Assembly: GCA_029204225.1 (NCBI GenBank)
Contig: CM055106.1
Coordinates: 41,928,368 to 41,992,367 of the forward strand
Length of the DNA stretch: 64,000 nucleotides
Reading direction: 5' to 3'
Origin: Diphasiastrum complanatum
Lineage: Eukaryota; Streptophyta; Lycopodiopsida; Lycopodiales; Lycopodiaceae
Notes under the pieces: model-generated
Told to the model about the DNA's origin: nothing
Database searches by the model: none
Seen by the model: only the letters and a program-made list of their open reading frames with translations
Translations under genes and position numbers: made by a program
In this document: piece by piece, positions 23,923 through 36,640 of the stretch
Layout: each line of letters begins with the position of its first letter
How positions within the stretch are numbered: position 1 is the stretch's first letter

Positions 23923-24235
23923 TTATGGAAGGAGCCGGGCAGAAGCCATTCTGCCCGGTAAGGATTTCCAAAATAATTTAGGCTCGGCCCGGAGCCTAAA
24001 TTTTTTTGGAAAGCCGAACCGGGCAAAATGGCCTTTGCCCGGCTCCTTCCATTGCATAATGGATACCTGAATTTTTTTCAGAAGCACATTACGAAGCATA
24101 ATAGGCAGGTTTGACTTTGACTGAGCAACACAAAATGTGCCACGTGGCAGCTATACAGAATCCGTACGGACAGGCACTGACAGGCAGAAAAAAAAAAGGC
24201 AAAATTTGCCTTTGAAAAAAAAGCATGCATTTTTT
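23923..24235. mobile_element. Foldback MITE, family copy 1
   Basis: 23923-24066 is an inverted repeat: ggaaggagccgggca on the left faces tgcccggctccttcc on the right, with aaatttaggctc-type inner arms. The adjoining 24067-24235 contains cataataggcaggtttgac and a cgtacgg block. The whole recurs in inverted orientation at 43075-43345 inside intron 3 of the P450 gene. No coding capacity, consistent with a non-autonomous element. Confidence 0.8.
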
Positions 24236-25790
24236 GACTTTTAATTTATTTGAAAATGGGCATAATATGCCATATCCATGACTGTCCTATTACTTGACAT
24301 CTATACTGGTGGTGACGTGGATAGCAAACAGTGGCGTGCCCTGTTTACTGGAAGATCATCTGAGCTTTGAAGCAACAAAAATGGTGCCCAATTAAAGTTT
24401 TCAAAGACTTTCAAATCTCTTTTTTGCATGGATTAGTCATGCTCATTCCTTGATACTTAACTGTCCATGCACTCTGATGCTGTCTTCTACGCATGATAAG
24501 ATGTCAATCATGCCAGGGATTTGACTAAGAATGGACTGATTTGGAGCGACTCTTGAACGATACTGCTGAAAGAACCCAGCAAAACCTCTGTAAACATGTT
24601 TCTTGCGCTCTGGTATTGCCTAGCATTGGCACGACGTGCAAGTTCACGCCTCCTTTCGACCTTCTCATCTCCCGAGTCCCATGATCCATCAGCATCATAA
24701 GCACCTCCACTCCATCATGCACTTTGAACTTTCAATGCTATAAGACAATGTCCGGCCTTCTTGTGCTTCTCCATCCTTGTTTTACGCTCTATTTTGGATC
24801 TTCATATCTAGTCAACTCTGTAACTAAAGCGGAACACCCACCTCTCCATATCTAGTCAACTCTGTAACTTAAGTGGAACTACCCACCTCTCCATTAACAC
24901 TTGTTTGTCCACACATGTTCCAAAGTTGTTGAAAGTAAATTATGTTGATACTTATTGGTGGCAGAGTGGGGCATGTGGGTTTGTCCTGCTAGATCATTCC
25001 ATTTTGTTCCCTTCTGTTTTTTTTTCTTGTTGCATGAACTTTGAAGGCCTATTCGTTCTTGGAAGTAGATTATTTATGGGTTGTTGACCTCGTTCTTATG
25101 AACTAGTTTTCTTGTTCTCGAGGTAAACAACCTGAGTGCTCGGGAAACATCCCTTAACTTTCCCTTTACTATTCGACATTTGAAAAATGAATGTCAGATT
25201 TTGAAAAATAATTCTTTCTAAAACCTTCAACTCAAAAATGTTGCATTCTAAAATTCTACAACTATCATAAACTGTCGGTTATTGTAGTAGCTAGCTTTGT
25301 TAAAGAATAGTGCAAAAATTAAAACTATTTTTGATCTACTAAATTATATTCATCACAATAATCTTTTTCATAATTTTCAGAGATCGTTGGCATCGAGCTA
25401 TATTTCTTGGGCATCAATGTTGCTAGCTCCAACAATTATTTTCATGTTACAATGTGTTATAAGGTTAGAAATTAGCCTAGTGTTAACTTATATAAAAAAA
25501 TTGTGCAAAAGGTCAAGCACTTGCAAGGTAGCACTTTTAGATTTCAAAATTTTGCGTGGTTTTTTAAGTATTATAGTGATCTACACGCATCCTATATATT
25601 CAAAAGCCAATAGATCAAAATCCTACATATATCTTACTAGACATAAAATTCTTACAAAATCAAAATTTTATCGGTTTTTAGGAAGTCAACATCTTGTCTT
25701 ATATCCCTGAAGCTGGTTTTTGAGAAAATTTGCCAGTTCCATTCCTATACTATGCTGGCTTTCCCGAGCACTAGTTTACCTTGCGCTTTG
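24236..25790. repeat. No gene seen; contains a 44-bp tandem duplication
   Basis: A unit beginning catatctagtcaactctg occurs at 24803-24846 and again at 24847-24893 with a few changes. Frames on both strands in this stretch, including a 137-codon plus-strand frame at 25297-25710, lack recognisable motifs and have AT-rich, low-complexity composition. Confidence 0.6.
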
Positions 25791-25848
25791 AGGGTAATGT
25801 ACTAGGCATTGGGCTTTGAGGGTAATGTATTAGATTACGAGCCCTGGA

Positions 25849-25918
25849 GGGCCCGTTATGAGATTTTGGGAGGCGATCCTGGGAGGGTGAGCCCTCCCCA
25901 AAATCTCATAACAGGCCC
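25849..25918. other. 23-bp stem-loop
   Basis: gggcccgttatgagattttg (from 25849) pairs with caaaatctcataacaggccc (ending 25918) with one mismatch, around a loop of about 25 nt. It lies just outside a TIR element and could be a related terminal structure. Confidence 0.8.
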
Positions 25919-26030
25919 TTCAGGGCCCGTTATCTGACGTTATGGTCAGATGCTGCCCTTCAACAGAGAAATAGACAAATTGAGATGGGGCGCACAAAGA
26001 GAGCGAGAGAAGAGAGAAAAGCTATGGAGC

Positions 26031-26133
<103 letters not shown>

Positions 26134-26808
26134 GTGTGGATGGTGTGGAGCAATATGTGATAATTCTGGTATCTGTTGCTAATTTTTGCGTGGCCAGGGC
26201 GATCCTCTGCACAATTCTATCTATGGCTTCATGGTTTTGTTGCTCATTCATCATTATCATGATTTATTTGATTTTATGTTGCGCTCCTATATGGCTTGGT
26301 CCTTGCGTGTGTAGCTTACGATCGTTTTCATTCTTTAATCTTTGCTTTCTTGCTTGTGATCACGTTTTTTTTTAATCACGCTCTTTGATCGTATCATTGA
26401 TGTCTAATTGAAGCTTGCATGTGCTGATAATGCAGTTCATTTTTTAATCGTTGCTTTGTAGCTCCTCGGTCAGGATTTCTTTTCGTCAGGCCATGTAATC
26501 GTAAGCTGATGTATTGACGCTTGCCTTTGCTAATAATCCTATTCGTTATTTTGATGCTCGTCAATATTTGTTCTTATCGCACTGCGTAATCGTATGAAGG
26601 ACTTAAACCTCTGAATGTCAATCATCTCAAAACACTTCCCTACAGATTCGTTTCCCAGCTACGAAATCGTCTAGAATTTCACAATGTCAAATTGTGCTGA
26701 TGTATTTTGGATTGTGTTGATCTATCCTGCCCACAGCTTTGGTGTTGTTAGTTTTGCAGATTTGTGTTGATTTCTTAGACGCTTTGGTTGAGAGGAGCGA
26801 TGGCTCTG

Positions 26809-26921
<113 letters not shown>

Positions 26922-27079
26922 GAAACTCCTGCACCTTTCACTTTTTTGAAAGGTAGAAATGCATGCACCCTTCAAATCTTTGTTTCTAAAAATAGTAAGG
27001 CTCCTTATGACATATTAAGCGTCCTGTTTTTTGTGAATAAACTGCAGCAGCTGACCATAACGTACTAGGCATTGAGCCT

Positions 27080-30000
27080 CATCCATAGTTTGCTCAATTG
27101 TTCTCACGTATTCACTATAAGATTATTGCATAAACAAGCCAATGTCAAATGTCAAAATACATAATTTGTTGGATAAATGGCTAGAGATGACCTATTTTAT
27201 GTTCTTTTATTTTATTATCATGGCGCAAGATCATGCAAACACTATTATTAATTGATCTTACATTGATAATGAGAACAAAATCACACAAAGTTTATAATAC
27301 ACAAATTATTCTTCTTATGATATCTTGGTACTAGCATTAAAAGTCAAGACTAAGAAATATCAATCCAAATCATCATAGTTCTATATTACATACATTGCAC
27401 ATTATTTTGAAAAAATGATTACCACAAATTGGAATGAGGTATTAGGAATGATTGCTTTTGAGGATATGCATATTATTTTTCCAAAAATTGGAATGGTGGT
27501 AAATACTAAATACAAAAGCACACAGATCTAATCATACAAATTATAAAAGTGCACAAATTGTTTAGCATATGCATATGATTGTTCTTACGTTATGTCATAT
27601 TAACACTAAGAAATAGCCAGTATGCACATATTTTGAAGAACCATTGCTGCAAATTTGAATGAGGCAAGTAACAACTCTTAAGAGATTGAGAAATGTTGAT
27701 TAGATGCAATATTAGAAAAGCGGAAGAATTGTCGGTTTTAAGTACCAAAAAAACAAAAAACAACATTGAAGGCTAGAGTTGTTGACATATGATGTGATGT
27801 TTGTGTGTACTCTTATAAATGTTGCATGTTCTCATGAAGATTCTCAAAGAAATGATATTGTAAGATATGCCAACTCTAAATGTTTGAAGGATGTCCCTTG
27901 CTTTTGGCCCTTCATGCAATAGAAACGGGGCCACAAAATTAAAAACACTTGTTAGGCCATCCATCCACCACGATATTTAGTGTACCTAGGTATTCATGAA
28001 CATGCATGGGTTATTGTGAAATCTAACATACTTTTGATGGTCTTATCACTTCCTTTATGCATTCAAGCTATTGTCTTGTCCCTTTCATAAATTTTATACT
28101 TAGTTATTTGCAATAAAAAAATGATCAATTTGTAGTGATCATGTGAGTGAGAATGAGTGTCTCAATGTGTTTAATATGTGACTTGTCTTTCAAAATGGTG
28201 AAGACATGATTTATTGTGAGGGCATGTAAGATTGTCTTTGTGATGCCATTTTTCATATTCTTGTACAATGACTTCATTTTGACAAGGCTTCCGAACACCT
28301 CACACTTCACATTGGCGTTCACAAGGCATTTAAATTCATGACAATTTCAAAAGGGCTTTACAACCCAAACATATATTCAAACTTCATCTTTCAAGTTCTA
28401 TTAGGCATTTGTGTTATATAATTCTTTTACATGAGCAAATATTTTATGCATATTAACAGAAGAAAAGAAACTAGCATTAAAAAAAGAAAGGATTCGGTGG
28501 CCCCCTCAACATCTTTGAACTTGTGATGTTTTAAGAGCCAAGTCACTTCCAAAAACGGACCTACTCCTCACAACTGCTCCACAAATAGGAGTTGAAGACT
28601 TTATAGACAAGGAACTTTAATGGGCCTCATTCTAAATATGGATAATGTGGAAAGGGGCCTCATTGGATAAAGAAATATGGTGGCATTAACTTACCTAGGG
28701 ATAAGTTGCACCTAGAGTGAAAGTTGGTAGGCCAACCTTTTGGAGAGAGAAGAAAACGGTGGTAGGAGTGGCCTTAACCAATCAAAGAAGAGTATTTGTG
28801 TCTTTTCTCCTATGTGAAAACACCCTCAAAATATGTCCTAGACAACTATGTATACTAAGGGTTGTTTCAAACTATTAGCAAGTTCCTTTGCCTAGCCCTT
28901 TCACTTGCCACGTATTTTTGGAATTCTGGCAAGTGAGTTAATGGGCAATTGAACCATTTCACATTTGGTTGGTTAGTGTTAAATGAAGGGCTACAATATG
29001 ATTGGTCCATTTGAATCTTGAAATATGATTGGTCCATTTTATTTAAGGTGTTGTGTTTTGAAATGCAAGTATGAAAATTTTCACGTTCAAAGGTTGAAGG
29101 GTGCCTAAGTCTTTTTTCAAGAAATCATCTTTCAACTGGAAAGGTCAAAATTGAAATGCATTTCATTGATAGGAATATTGGCTGTGAAGGGTTAAAAAAC
29201 CTTCAAAATGCAGGCCAACATGCCAGGGGCAACTCAACATGCCGAGGACATTGGCTAGCCCAAAAAATGAATTTGCCTTGCCCCTATGTGGCAGTGGGTC
29301 TGCCATGTCATCTGTCACATATTGTGAAGTGGATGTTAATGTGAAAGAGTGGGAGTCCCATTTTTTATCCTGGACCAATAGGAGAGCTCTATTTTAAAAT
29401 TTGGACCTAAAATACATGGTATGTCCTAGATGGCTATGTATACTAGTACTTGAAAAGGTTGGAACCCATACATTTTAAAATTGAGTCTAACAAAAGAAGT
29501 AACCATCTCAAAGTTATTGTTGTGATAATAATAGAGCTACATGTCATCCTGATCAATTGATCCAAGTACTAAATAGGTGAGAACTTATGTGAACTGAAAC
29601 TAGTAGGGGGTATATCTTTCAATAGGTCGCTTTATGGGATTGTTGCTATATATGAAAATCTCTCAATTCTTTTGTCTCACATGACACAACATTCTATGCC
29701 AATAACAACTATATTGTCACTCTATTCCTAATTTTCTAGAGCATGATGGTACCACAATCGAACTCATATCCAAATTCTAATTTCATTACATCACATGGCA
29801 TAGTTTTTGCATAAACAAGAGATAATGAAGATCCAACCACAAATACTCCTCAAGAAAGCGCAATTACAAGGATATTCTTTCAAATGAGCATCAATAATTG
29901 ATAAGATATGGCTTTTAAGAAGCTGAAAATGTCAACCTTATCCAGAGTTCTAACAAAGTGAATGTGCCTTGAAATGATCCAATTAAGAATGGGAAGGACT

Positions 30001-30400
30001 TAGCCAACTCTGAAAGTAAGGGATATGTTCCACAAGAATTGGGAAAATGTAATGAGAAACCAATTCATTGATTAGAAGTTGATGTGAAAGTATTTTGAAT
30101 GAGTTTTCAAGTTAATTACCTAAAAATGGCACCTTCTAAAATCCTAGAGAACAAGACAGTAGGAAGTAGCTCTAGGTTTTGAAAGCCCCACTCTCATGTA
30201 GACCACATACATCAATAACAAACAAAATGTGCTCTTTAAAGCAAAGTTCTATGATCAAAGCTCAAACTAGATCCAAGAAGATTGTGCATTACAAGAATGG
30301 AAAGGGCCTTCCTGAAAGATGCTTTTATGTATTTATAACTTTGGCTTCCACATTTGATCCAACAAAATTTTAATAATTATTTAGAATCTCATAATTTGTT
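27080..30400. other. No gene recognised; AT-rich intergenic DNA
   Basis: Only short frames without motifs. The phrase tatgtcctaga...ctatgtatacta occurs twice (about 28834-28857 and 29420-29443), a trace of an old duplication. Phrases such as ttgaaaaaa-accacaaattggaatgagg recur degenerately between 27410 and 27670. Confidence 0.5.
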
Positions 30401-30404
30401 GTAT

Positions 30405-30720
30405 CTTTTAGTTTTATATCCATCAAATATAAATGAATGGGAGCCCACAAAATCACTTGTCGGTATATTGAATGTCATACATTTAGACATAAGAAAATTG
30501 TACTACCAAAGAAGATCTCCAAAATAACTTGCTGATAGCGGTGTCTACATTTATGAATCGCTTTACATTCCAAATATGCATGAAAACTGTGGAAATCTTT
30601 AGGTCATTGCACTTCTGAAATTGGGCAGTGATGAATATATTATTCCTGACAACACTATGTCAGAATCATTTTGATGCAAGCTCTTTACTGATGTTAAGAA
30701 TTCTATGAACGAAGTACTAG
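30405..30720 (+). pseudogene. Decayed copy of the unknown family (C-terminal half)
   Basis: After a splice-acceptor-like cttttag, the translation reads YPSNINEWEPTKSLVGIL, then IYESLYIPN, EYIIPDN and LFTDVKNSMNE across stops and shifts. These blocks align in order with the last exon of the gene at 58967-59731 (YPSSIIEWQPIQSLVGIM, FYDSFYTPS, KWIPLDS, FFMDIQNHMK). A similar acceptor stands at the same place in both copies, so duplication appears to have been at DNA level. The N-terminal half was not found here. Confidence 0.6.
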
Positions 30721-31057
30721 TATCAAATGGATAGACATTGGCAAAACAATCAAAATAGTGGAAGAACAATAGAATCAATCATTTAATTATTACAAGTCTA
30801 TGATCAATATTGAAACAACCATAAAAGCAAAAGACAAGTTTCAATGTCACAATCCATATTTCTAGAATGAAAATCCTATGAATGGATTGTGTACATGTCT
30901 GAATATAAAGCATTTTGTTGGATTATTCTCCTTCCTACTAATCGACTAATCGGTTTTTAATCTTCATCCAACTGTTTATCCAGTTCTACAAATTTTCCTA
31001 TGTTTTTATACAGTCTGCAGAAAATACACGGAGTTTGACAACAGTGTTGGTCTTTCT

Positions 31058-31265
31058 CTCTCTATAAAAGCCCGACAACGTCACATTTTTCGCCTGTTAG
31101 GAATTACGTGTAAAACTGTAGTGTCATCTTTTTCGCATTTTTCGCCTGTCAGGAATTACGTGTAAAAATGCAGTGTAATCTTTTTCGCATTTTTCGCCTA
31201 TCAGAAATTATGAGTAAAAATGTAGTGTCGCATTTTTCGCTTGTGACAATTTACGTTCATTTATG
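31058..31265 (+). repeat. 52-bp tandem repeats after a TATA-like box
   Basis: A TATA-like ctataaaagcc (about 31061-31071) is followed by four units beginning cgcctgt/cgcctat/cgcttgt at 31091, 31143, 31195 and 31239 (spacing 52, 52, 44). They share aattacgtgtaaaa and tttttcgcatttttcgcc. The arrangement resembles an LTR or leader region upstream of the copia fragment at 31864. Confidence 0.75.
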
Positions 31266-31863
31266 CACATAGACGGTTTACAGCCAATTGTCGCCACTTA
31301 TCAACAAACAACTTCTGAGAAGAACTGGATGAATGCCAACAGACTCCAGCCAACTGGTAGTTGCATTCGACGACCTAATTACTTAGTATAAATCAGTTGT
31401 TCATACATCTCATTATAATGATATATTGTGAATTGTGAAGGAGTTGAGTGTTATTACACGACGCTTCATGCGCTCTTATCAAGCAGATCATTCACAACTA
31501 GAAAGTATTGTAGTTAGCCCTCTATCAAGCTTTCAAGCCTGAACTCTCTTGAGCATTCTAGCTCAATCTTTTAGAGATTTATTTTAGAGTTGCTATTGCG
31601 CTACTGCTTATTAGCAAAGTCGCTTATTTCGGACTTATTCTCAGTTACTCAGAGATAGCTTTAGAAAGATTTTCTGTCAAAATTGATTGCTCTTGTATTT
31701 TTTGTACATCAACAGCTTGGTATAGGACTATCTCTGTTTCTATTATTTTTGTTTCCTTTTCATTAAGAATGATTTCCACTCCCTTCTCTTTGTATATAAT
31801 TACATCTACATCCCAAACAATCATACTTGGACAACGTAGCATCACAGCTACGTATGACAATTT

Positions 31864-32275
31864 ATGATTTATGTCTCTAAACACATCTCATCAAAAAACA
31901 AGAACATCTATCCTGGAGACTCAAGTAGTCATAAGGTGAAAGCCAAAGGCACCATCAAGTTGCAGTTCAAAAATAGTTCTTTTAGAATAATTAAAGATGT
32001 GATGTATTTCCTAGAGCTCACCAAGAATCTGCCATCAATAAGTAGGATTGTAGATGAAGGATACACTATTAAGTTTACAACCATGAGTGTACAATATTTC
32101 AATAGTGATTTGAGTGTTTTTACTAGAGGAACTAGACATGAGTACTTGTGTATTCTTAGTCTAAATTATGCCTTACTATCAAATGAAATACCTACTTTTT
32201 CTTTTAACAATTTATAACATTGTAGATTAGGGCACCTCAATATGAGGTCTATTTTGTACATGTCTAACAACACTT
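31864..32275 (+). pseudogene. Ty1/copia fragment: protease end and GAG-pre-integrase
   Basis: The frame reads VKAKGTIKLQFKNSSFRIIK, DVMYFLELTKNLPSISRI, DEGYTIKF and, after one stop, CRLGHLNMRS. This matches the KGTI/DVLYVP/KNLLSVSQL and H.RLGHLN signatures of copia polyproteins. It is cut off after the H-x-x-LGH region, and no integrase core follows. Confidence 0.8.
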
Positions 32276-33335
32276 TAGCAACCAAAAGGACACCTCTGGA
32301 GCAAAGCCACCCAACTAAAAAGAAATGGCTAGTTGTTAGCAACTGTGCAAACACAGTGAAAAATATAAAAAAAGAAATAAAACTCTGTGGCATGTGTATT
32401 GTGGGCCCATGTAAGAGTATTGGCCAATAAACTTCTACTATGGCATGTGTTTTGTAAGTCCATGGCTAGAAGCTTAAAAATAAAAAATAACTTCTCTCCA
32501 AGTCTTCCACGAGCTATTGAGCAACCTATCAAGCCGAGGGGAAGCAACAAAAGTGTCAAGTGACCCAAGTGACATTTTTTTTTGACCAAAGTGACGTTTT
32601 TTTTTACCAAACAGGTATATGAAAATCCGCTGAGCTGTCTGCAACCATAATAGACACTAATCTTCGATTTTATCACCTCCATGAATTCTTACCCTGCTTA
32701 GAGTTTTTGAAAACACCCTTATATACTGTCAAAATCCATTGTTTCCAAACAAATCTTGGTTTTAGAAATTGCCGACTTCATTGAGACTAGATCTATTAAA
32801 GATCAATCCTCCAGCAGCTCCGCGAATTCTATCTCAGAGATTCAGCCTATTTTCTGTCAAAAAACTACTTTTTTCACTATTTCTCTTGTCTGTTTACAAA
32901 ACCTCAGTATCATAAATTGTCGACCATACCATGAATTCGCCCACAGTTTGTACGATTTCTCTGCACCCTCTGCGAATTCTATCCCTTAAAAAAAGATTCC
33001 AAAAAAACATAAAAAAATTAGTATTTGGACAAAGAGCACTCCTGTCAGAATTCGCGAGTACTGTAGCCTAATTTATCTAATTGTCCATGATTTCTGTTAC
33101 TCCAGAAAAATCTAGTTTTTTTTTTTCAAAATTCTGTGTTCTGCAAGAAAACTAATTTTTTTGCCCTTTTTGACCAAGTATAGTATTGTCCTGATCATTT
33201 ATATTGTTACTTTATTTCTCAAACTACATTATGTCTCAGGATTGTGATGAATCTTCCAATCTTGTTCCTCCATGACTAGAACACAGAATTTCCCGTATCG
33301 ATGCACCAAAGTACGATGGAGAATCTGACCAAGCT
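32276..33335. other. No gene recognised
   Basis: AT-rich DNA with repeated phrases such as gcgaattctatc (near 32820 and 32970) and runs of T. No protein motif or boundary recognised. Confidence 0.4.
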
Positions 33336-33992
33336 CTACATTGGTGAGATTGGTAGTGTATTTCTCTTTGTAACTCAAGATCTTTCAAGTGGATTGGATC
33401 ATAATGATTCAGGTTATGAAGGAGGAAATCAGATCTATCAATGATTTGGTGAAGATATCAAGGCTAGAGCATGCAGAGGGGATTCTACACCAAAATCGAG
33501 TTCTTTGCTTTTGTAGATTTGGATCTTTTGTAGATCAAAACTCTAAATAGGTTCATAAACTTGATCAATTTCTATTTTTGAATTCACATACTGAATTTGG
33601 CCGATTTTTGGATCATTGGATCAACCTAAGTGGTGGTTAATAGATTGCATATCGAATTTTCAGCATTTGCATATAGATTTGGAATATTCAGTTTTTTGTG
33701 ATTTTGTCAAAACCCTAATCTTGATTGGATCTCTAGATTGTGAGGTTGCTGGACTTCATTTGAGTGTGTTTCAATCTTAGGAAGTGGCAAAAGTCATTAG
33801 ATTGAGGATAGATCATAGATTGATCAAGATTCCATGATTCTATGTGTTGATTTGCTTGGTATAAGTGCTAGAAGAGAATTTGTGAGATAGTTTCAAATCT
33901 TGGTGATTTCTTTTGAAAGCATTTGTTGTTGTTCAAAGGAGTGCTTTGTGCATTAAAATAGGTTGAAATAGAAGATTAGGTCAATTGGAGTC

Positions 33993-34390
33993 ATGTTGGA
34001 AGCCAATGATAGGCTTACCTTAAGTAACTATTCATTGGGGAAAGTGAGGATGGAATCACTTCTTGAGATGAATGATGTTTTGGATATTGTTGTAGGTTTG
34101 GAGGAGAGACCAGCAACACAACATGATCAAGTGAGGTATGACAAGAGGGCCAAGAAGGCTCTACACATTATCAAGATGAATGTTACCAATGAGCTTCTCA
34201 AAGAAGTTGGTAAGTGCACTTCATCTATGGATGCTTGGGATTCATTGAAGAAGCTTTATGAATCCAAGTCTAATTCTAGAGTGTTGACTCTAAGAAGGCA
34301 AATCTTTTCTTGTTTGCAAAAGAATTTCATCAAGTCAAAAGCCAAGGAGAACATCAAGGGAAAGACAAGTACCTTCAAGGCTCACATATG
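33993..34390 (+). pseudogene. Ty1/copia gag (UBN2-like)
   Basis: A frame of 132 residues contains RMESLLEMNDVLDIVVG, AKKALHIIKMNVTNELL and AWDSLKKLYESKSNSRVLTL, the usual copia gag pattern (W..L...Y...S..R...L). It ends within the region that would precede the zinc knuckle and then joins directly to RT sequence. Confidence 0.85.
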
Positions 34391-34845
34391 ATCAAAAGGG
34401 TAAGCAAGTAGTTTCTGGAAATTATGTTGCTTTCCTAACCTCTTTGGATGAACCTACAAGTGTAGATCAAGCAAGGAAAGAAGAGGAGTGGATTCAAGCA
34501 ATGGATCTTGAATATCAAGCTCTTATGAAGAATGGAACATGGAGATTGGTGGAGTTGCCTAAGGACAAGAAAGCTATTGGATGCAAACTTGATCTTCAAG
34601 GTGAAGACAAACCAAGATGGGTCTATCAACAAGTACAAGGCAAGGTTAGTGGCAAAAGGATATGCTCAACAACAAGGGATTGACTATGATGAGACCTTTG
34701 CACCCATGGCAAAGATGGTAAGCATTTGAGTCATCATTTCACTTGCTACACTTTATGGATGAGATCTATGGCAAATGGACATTTCAAATACATTCTTGAA
34801 TGGTGATCTTGAGTAGGAAGTATATATGGAGTAGCTTGATGTCGA
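34391..34845 (+). pseudogene. Ty1/copia reverse transcriptase N-terminal part
   Basis: Reads [37 protein letters not shown], then (one frame over) [30 protein letters not shown], and further on WQMDISNTFLNGDLE and EVYME. These are the opening motifs of copia RT including the VDVKTAFLNG-type motif A. One frameshift and several stops. The catalytic YVDD region is missing. Confidence 0.85.
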
Positions 34846-35469
34846 AAATAGGATGGAATAATTGCAGCGGAAACTCCTACTTCTAATGCATGACTACGCC
34901 TATCAAAAATTGAACAAAGCGGTAGTGATGATAATCACGTTCAATCTTTAACAACTAACTTTGAAATCGCTAGATACTAAGTGATTACATAGCCAAACAT
35001 AAAGAATTGAATTCTCAGACAATTCTTCTAGTTACAAAAGCAATATAGAGATGCATGCATTCCGACATATACTGAACGCAATAAGAAGATTGTATTGATT
35101 CAGAAAAAAACAAAATCAGACGGTAATGAGTGCAAGACAATAGCGGACAGAAACCACTCACCCAAATAGGTTTTGGACCTACTATAAAAGGATGTAACTT
35201 GTGGAGAGAGTGACCTTCTCTCATATATCTCATTTCATGCTTATACATGGTTCTCTTGGGTTCTACTATCCATTGGTGCACTATGCTTGTGATTGCATGC
35301 AATTTTATGTGTAGAATGATATATAATTGTTATTTTTGGATCCACACACGTGAAATACAGTAGCTTGTTGGTTTTGTATGGACAACAATAGTACTTTATC
35401 ATTTCATTCAAGTTTGATCAAGTTCTATTTGAGTTTGCATCTCATTTTGTGTGTAGATGCTGATTTTTC
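34846..35469. other. No gene recognised
   Basis: Short frames only; probably LTR or flanking sequence of the deleted copia element. Confidence 0.4.
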
Positions 35470-35614
35470 TACATTGGTGAGATTGGTAATGTATTTCTCT
35501 TTGTAACCCAAGATCTTTCAAGTGGATTGGATCATAATGATTTGAAATCCTTCACACTTTATGATCAGCTTAAAGATGTATTGACCGATGCCATTCATGA
35601 AGAAGTCAAGTAGA

Positions 35615-36640
35615 GGTCTACGTACTTAAATGTGCTAAGTGCCAATTAAATAAAGCAGAGAGGCTAAAAGCTAGTGACCTATTACATCCTTTAGATATTC
35701 CTACTAGAAACTGGAAAAGTATATCTATGGATTTTATGGTCGGGCTCACACGTACAGGGAAGGGCCACAATTTTATTTGGGTCATTGTTGATAGACTTAC
35801 GAAGTTTGCTCAATTTATCCCAACAAAAACTATTGTTAAAGCTCCAAAACTAGCTCAAATATTTGTTGAGAAGCTTTTTCGACTGTACGGGTTGCCTTGC
35901 GATATTGTCAGTGACCGTGACGACCCAAATTTCACTGGGAAGTTTTTTGGCAAGCAATATTTGAAAAGTTGAAAACGACTTTAAGTATCAGTTCTACAGA
36001 TAATCCAGAATCAGACAGTCAAACGAAAAGGACCAATCAGATGATGGAGGATATGCTGTGAACATATGTGGGCCATCGACAATCTGATTGGGAAAATTAC
36101 CTTCCACTGGTGGAATTTGCATATAATAGTGCAAACATTCAACGACCGAATTCAATCCTTTCATGCTTATGTATGGTTATCAACCTCGATCACCGATTAG
36201 TATTGGCATGAAAAACCTTAGGGTGCATGCCGTAGCTGATTTCCTTGCGGATATGCAAGAAATGTTATAGCTGGCTAAAGATAGCATAAGAAGTGCCCAA
36301 GACAGGGCAAGGCACTATGCCAATCTATCTTGGAAGCACAAGATATTCTTGGTCAATGACTGGGTGTTTTTGAGGGACCTAGTCACTCAAAAACTATTAA
36401 GTGTGAAAAGTTGGCACATAGGTATTGCAGTCCTTTTAAGGTTATCCAAGTGATAAACAAGGTCGCTTACAAACTAGACCTTCCAGCTAACGTTGGAATT
36501 CATCCTACTTTGCACGTTAGTAAGTTGAAACCCTCATTGGGGGTTGGGAAAACCCTACTCCCTGTGGAAGATCTAGTGGAGCTTCTTTGTGATGAGTCCG
36601 CGAGTTGCAGGATTGCATGTGCTAGCTAGCTATGGTTGGG
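35615..36640 (+). pseudogene. Ty3/gypsy integrase fragment, decayed
   Basis: Begins in the zinc-binding end (CAKCQLNKAERLKASDLLHP), then WKSISMDFMVGL (first catalytic Asp), FIPTKTIVKAPKLAQIFVE and IVSDRDDPNFTGKFF (second Asp). After a shift comes SQTKRTNQMMEDML, where the usual QTER Glu reads Lys. Later are DWENYLPLVEFAYNSA and KVIQVINKVAYKLDLP...IHPTLHVSKLKP. Stops are numerous. No RT or RNase H lies upstream, so it is a truncated piece. Confidence 0.85.

Larger units (their letters stand above)
33340..35545 (+). mobile_element. Internally deleted copia element bracketed by 75-bp direct repeats
   Basis: A 75-bp phrase starting ctacattggtgagattgg and ending ggatcataatgatt stands at 33340-33414 and again at about 35470-35543. 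Between them lie copia gag and RT pieces in the right order on the plus strand. The repeats may be remnants of the two LTRs. The element lacks protease, integrase and RNase H. Confidence 0.5.

Noticed and set aside
25297-25710. 137-codon open frame as a gene
   Set aside because: AT-rich, no motif, no splice or promoter support.
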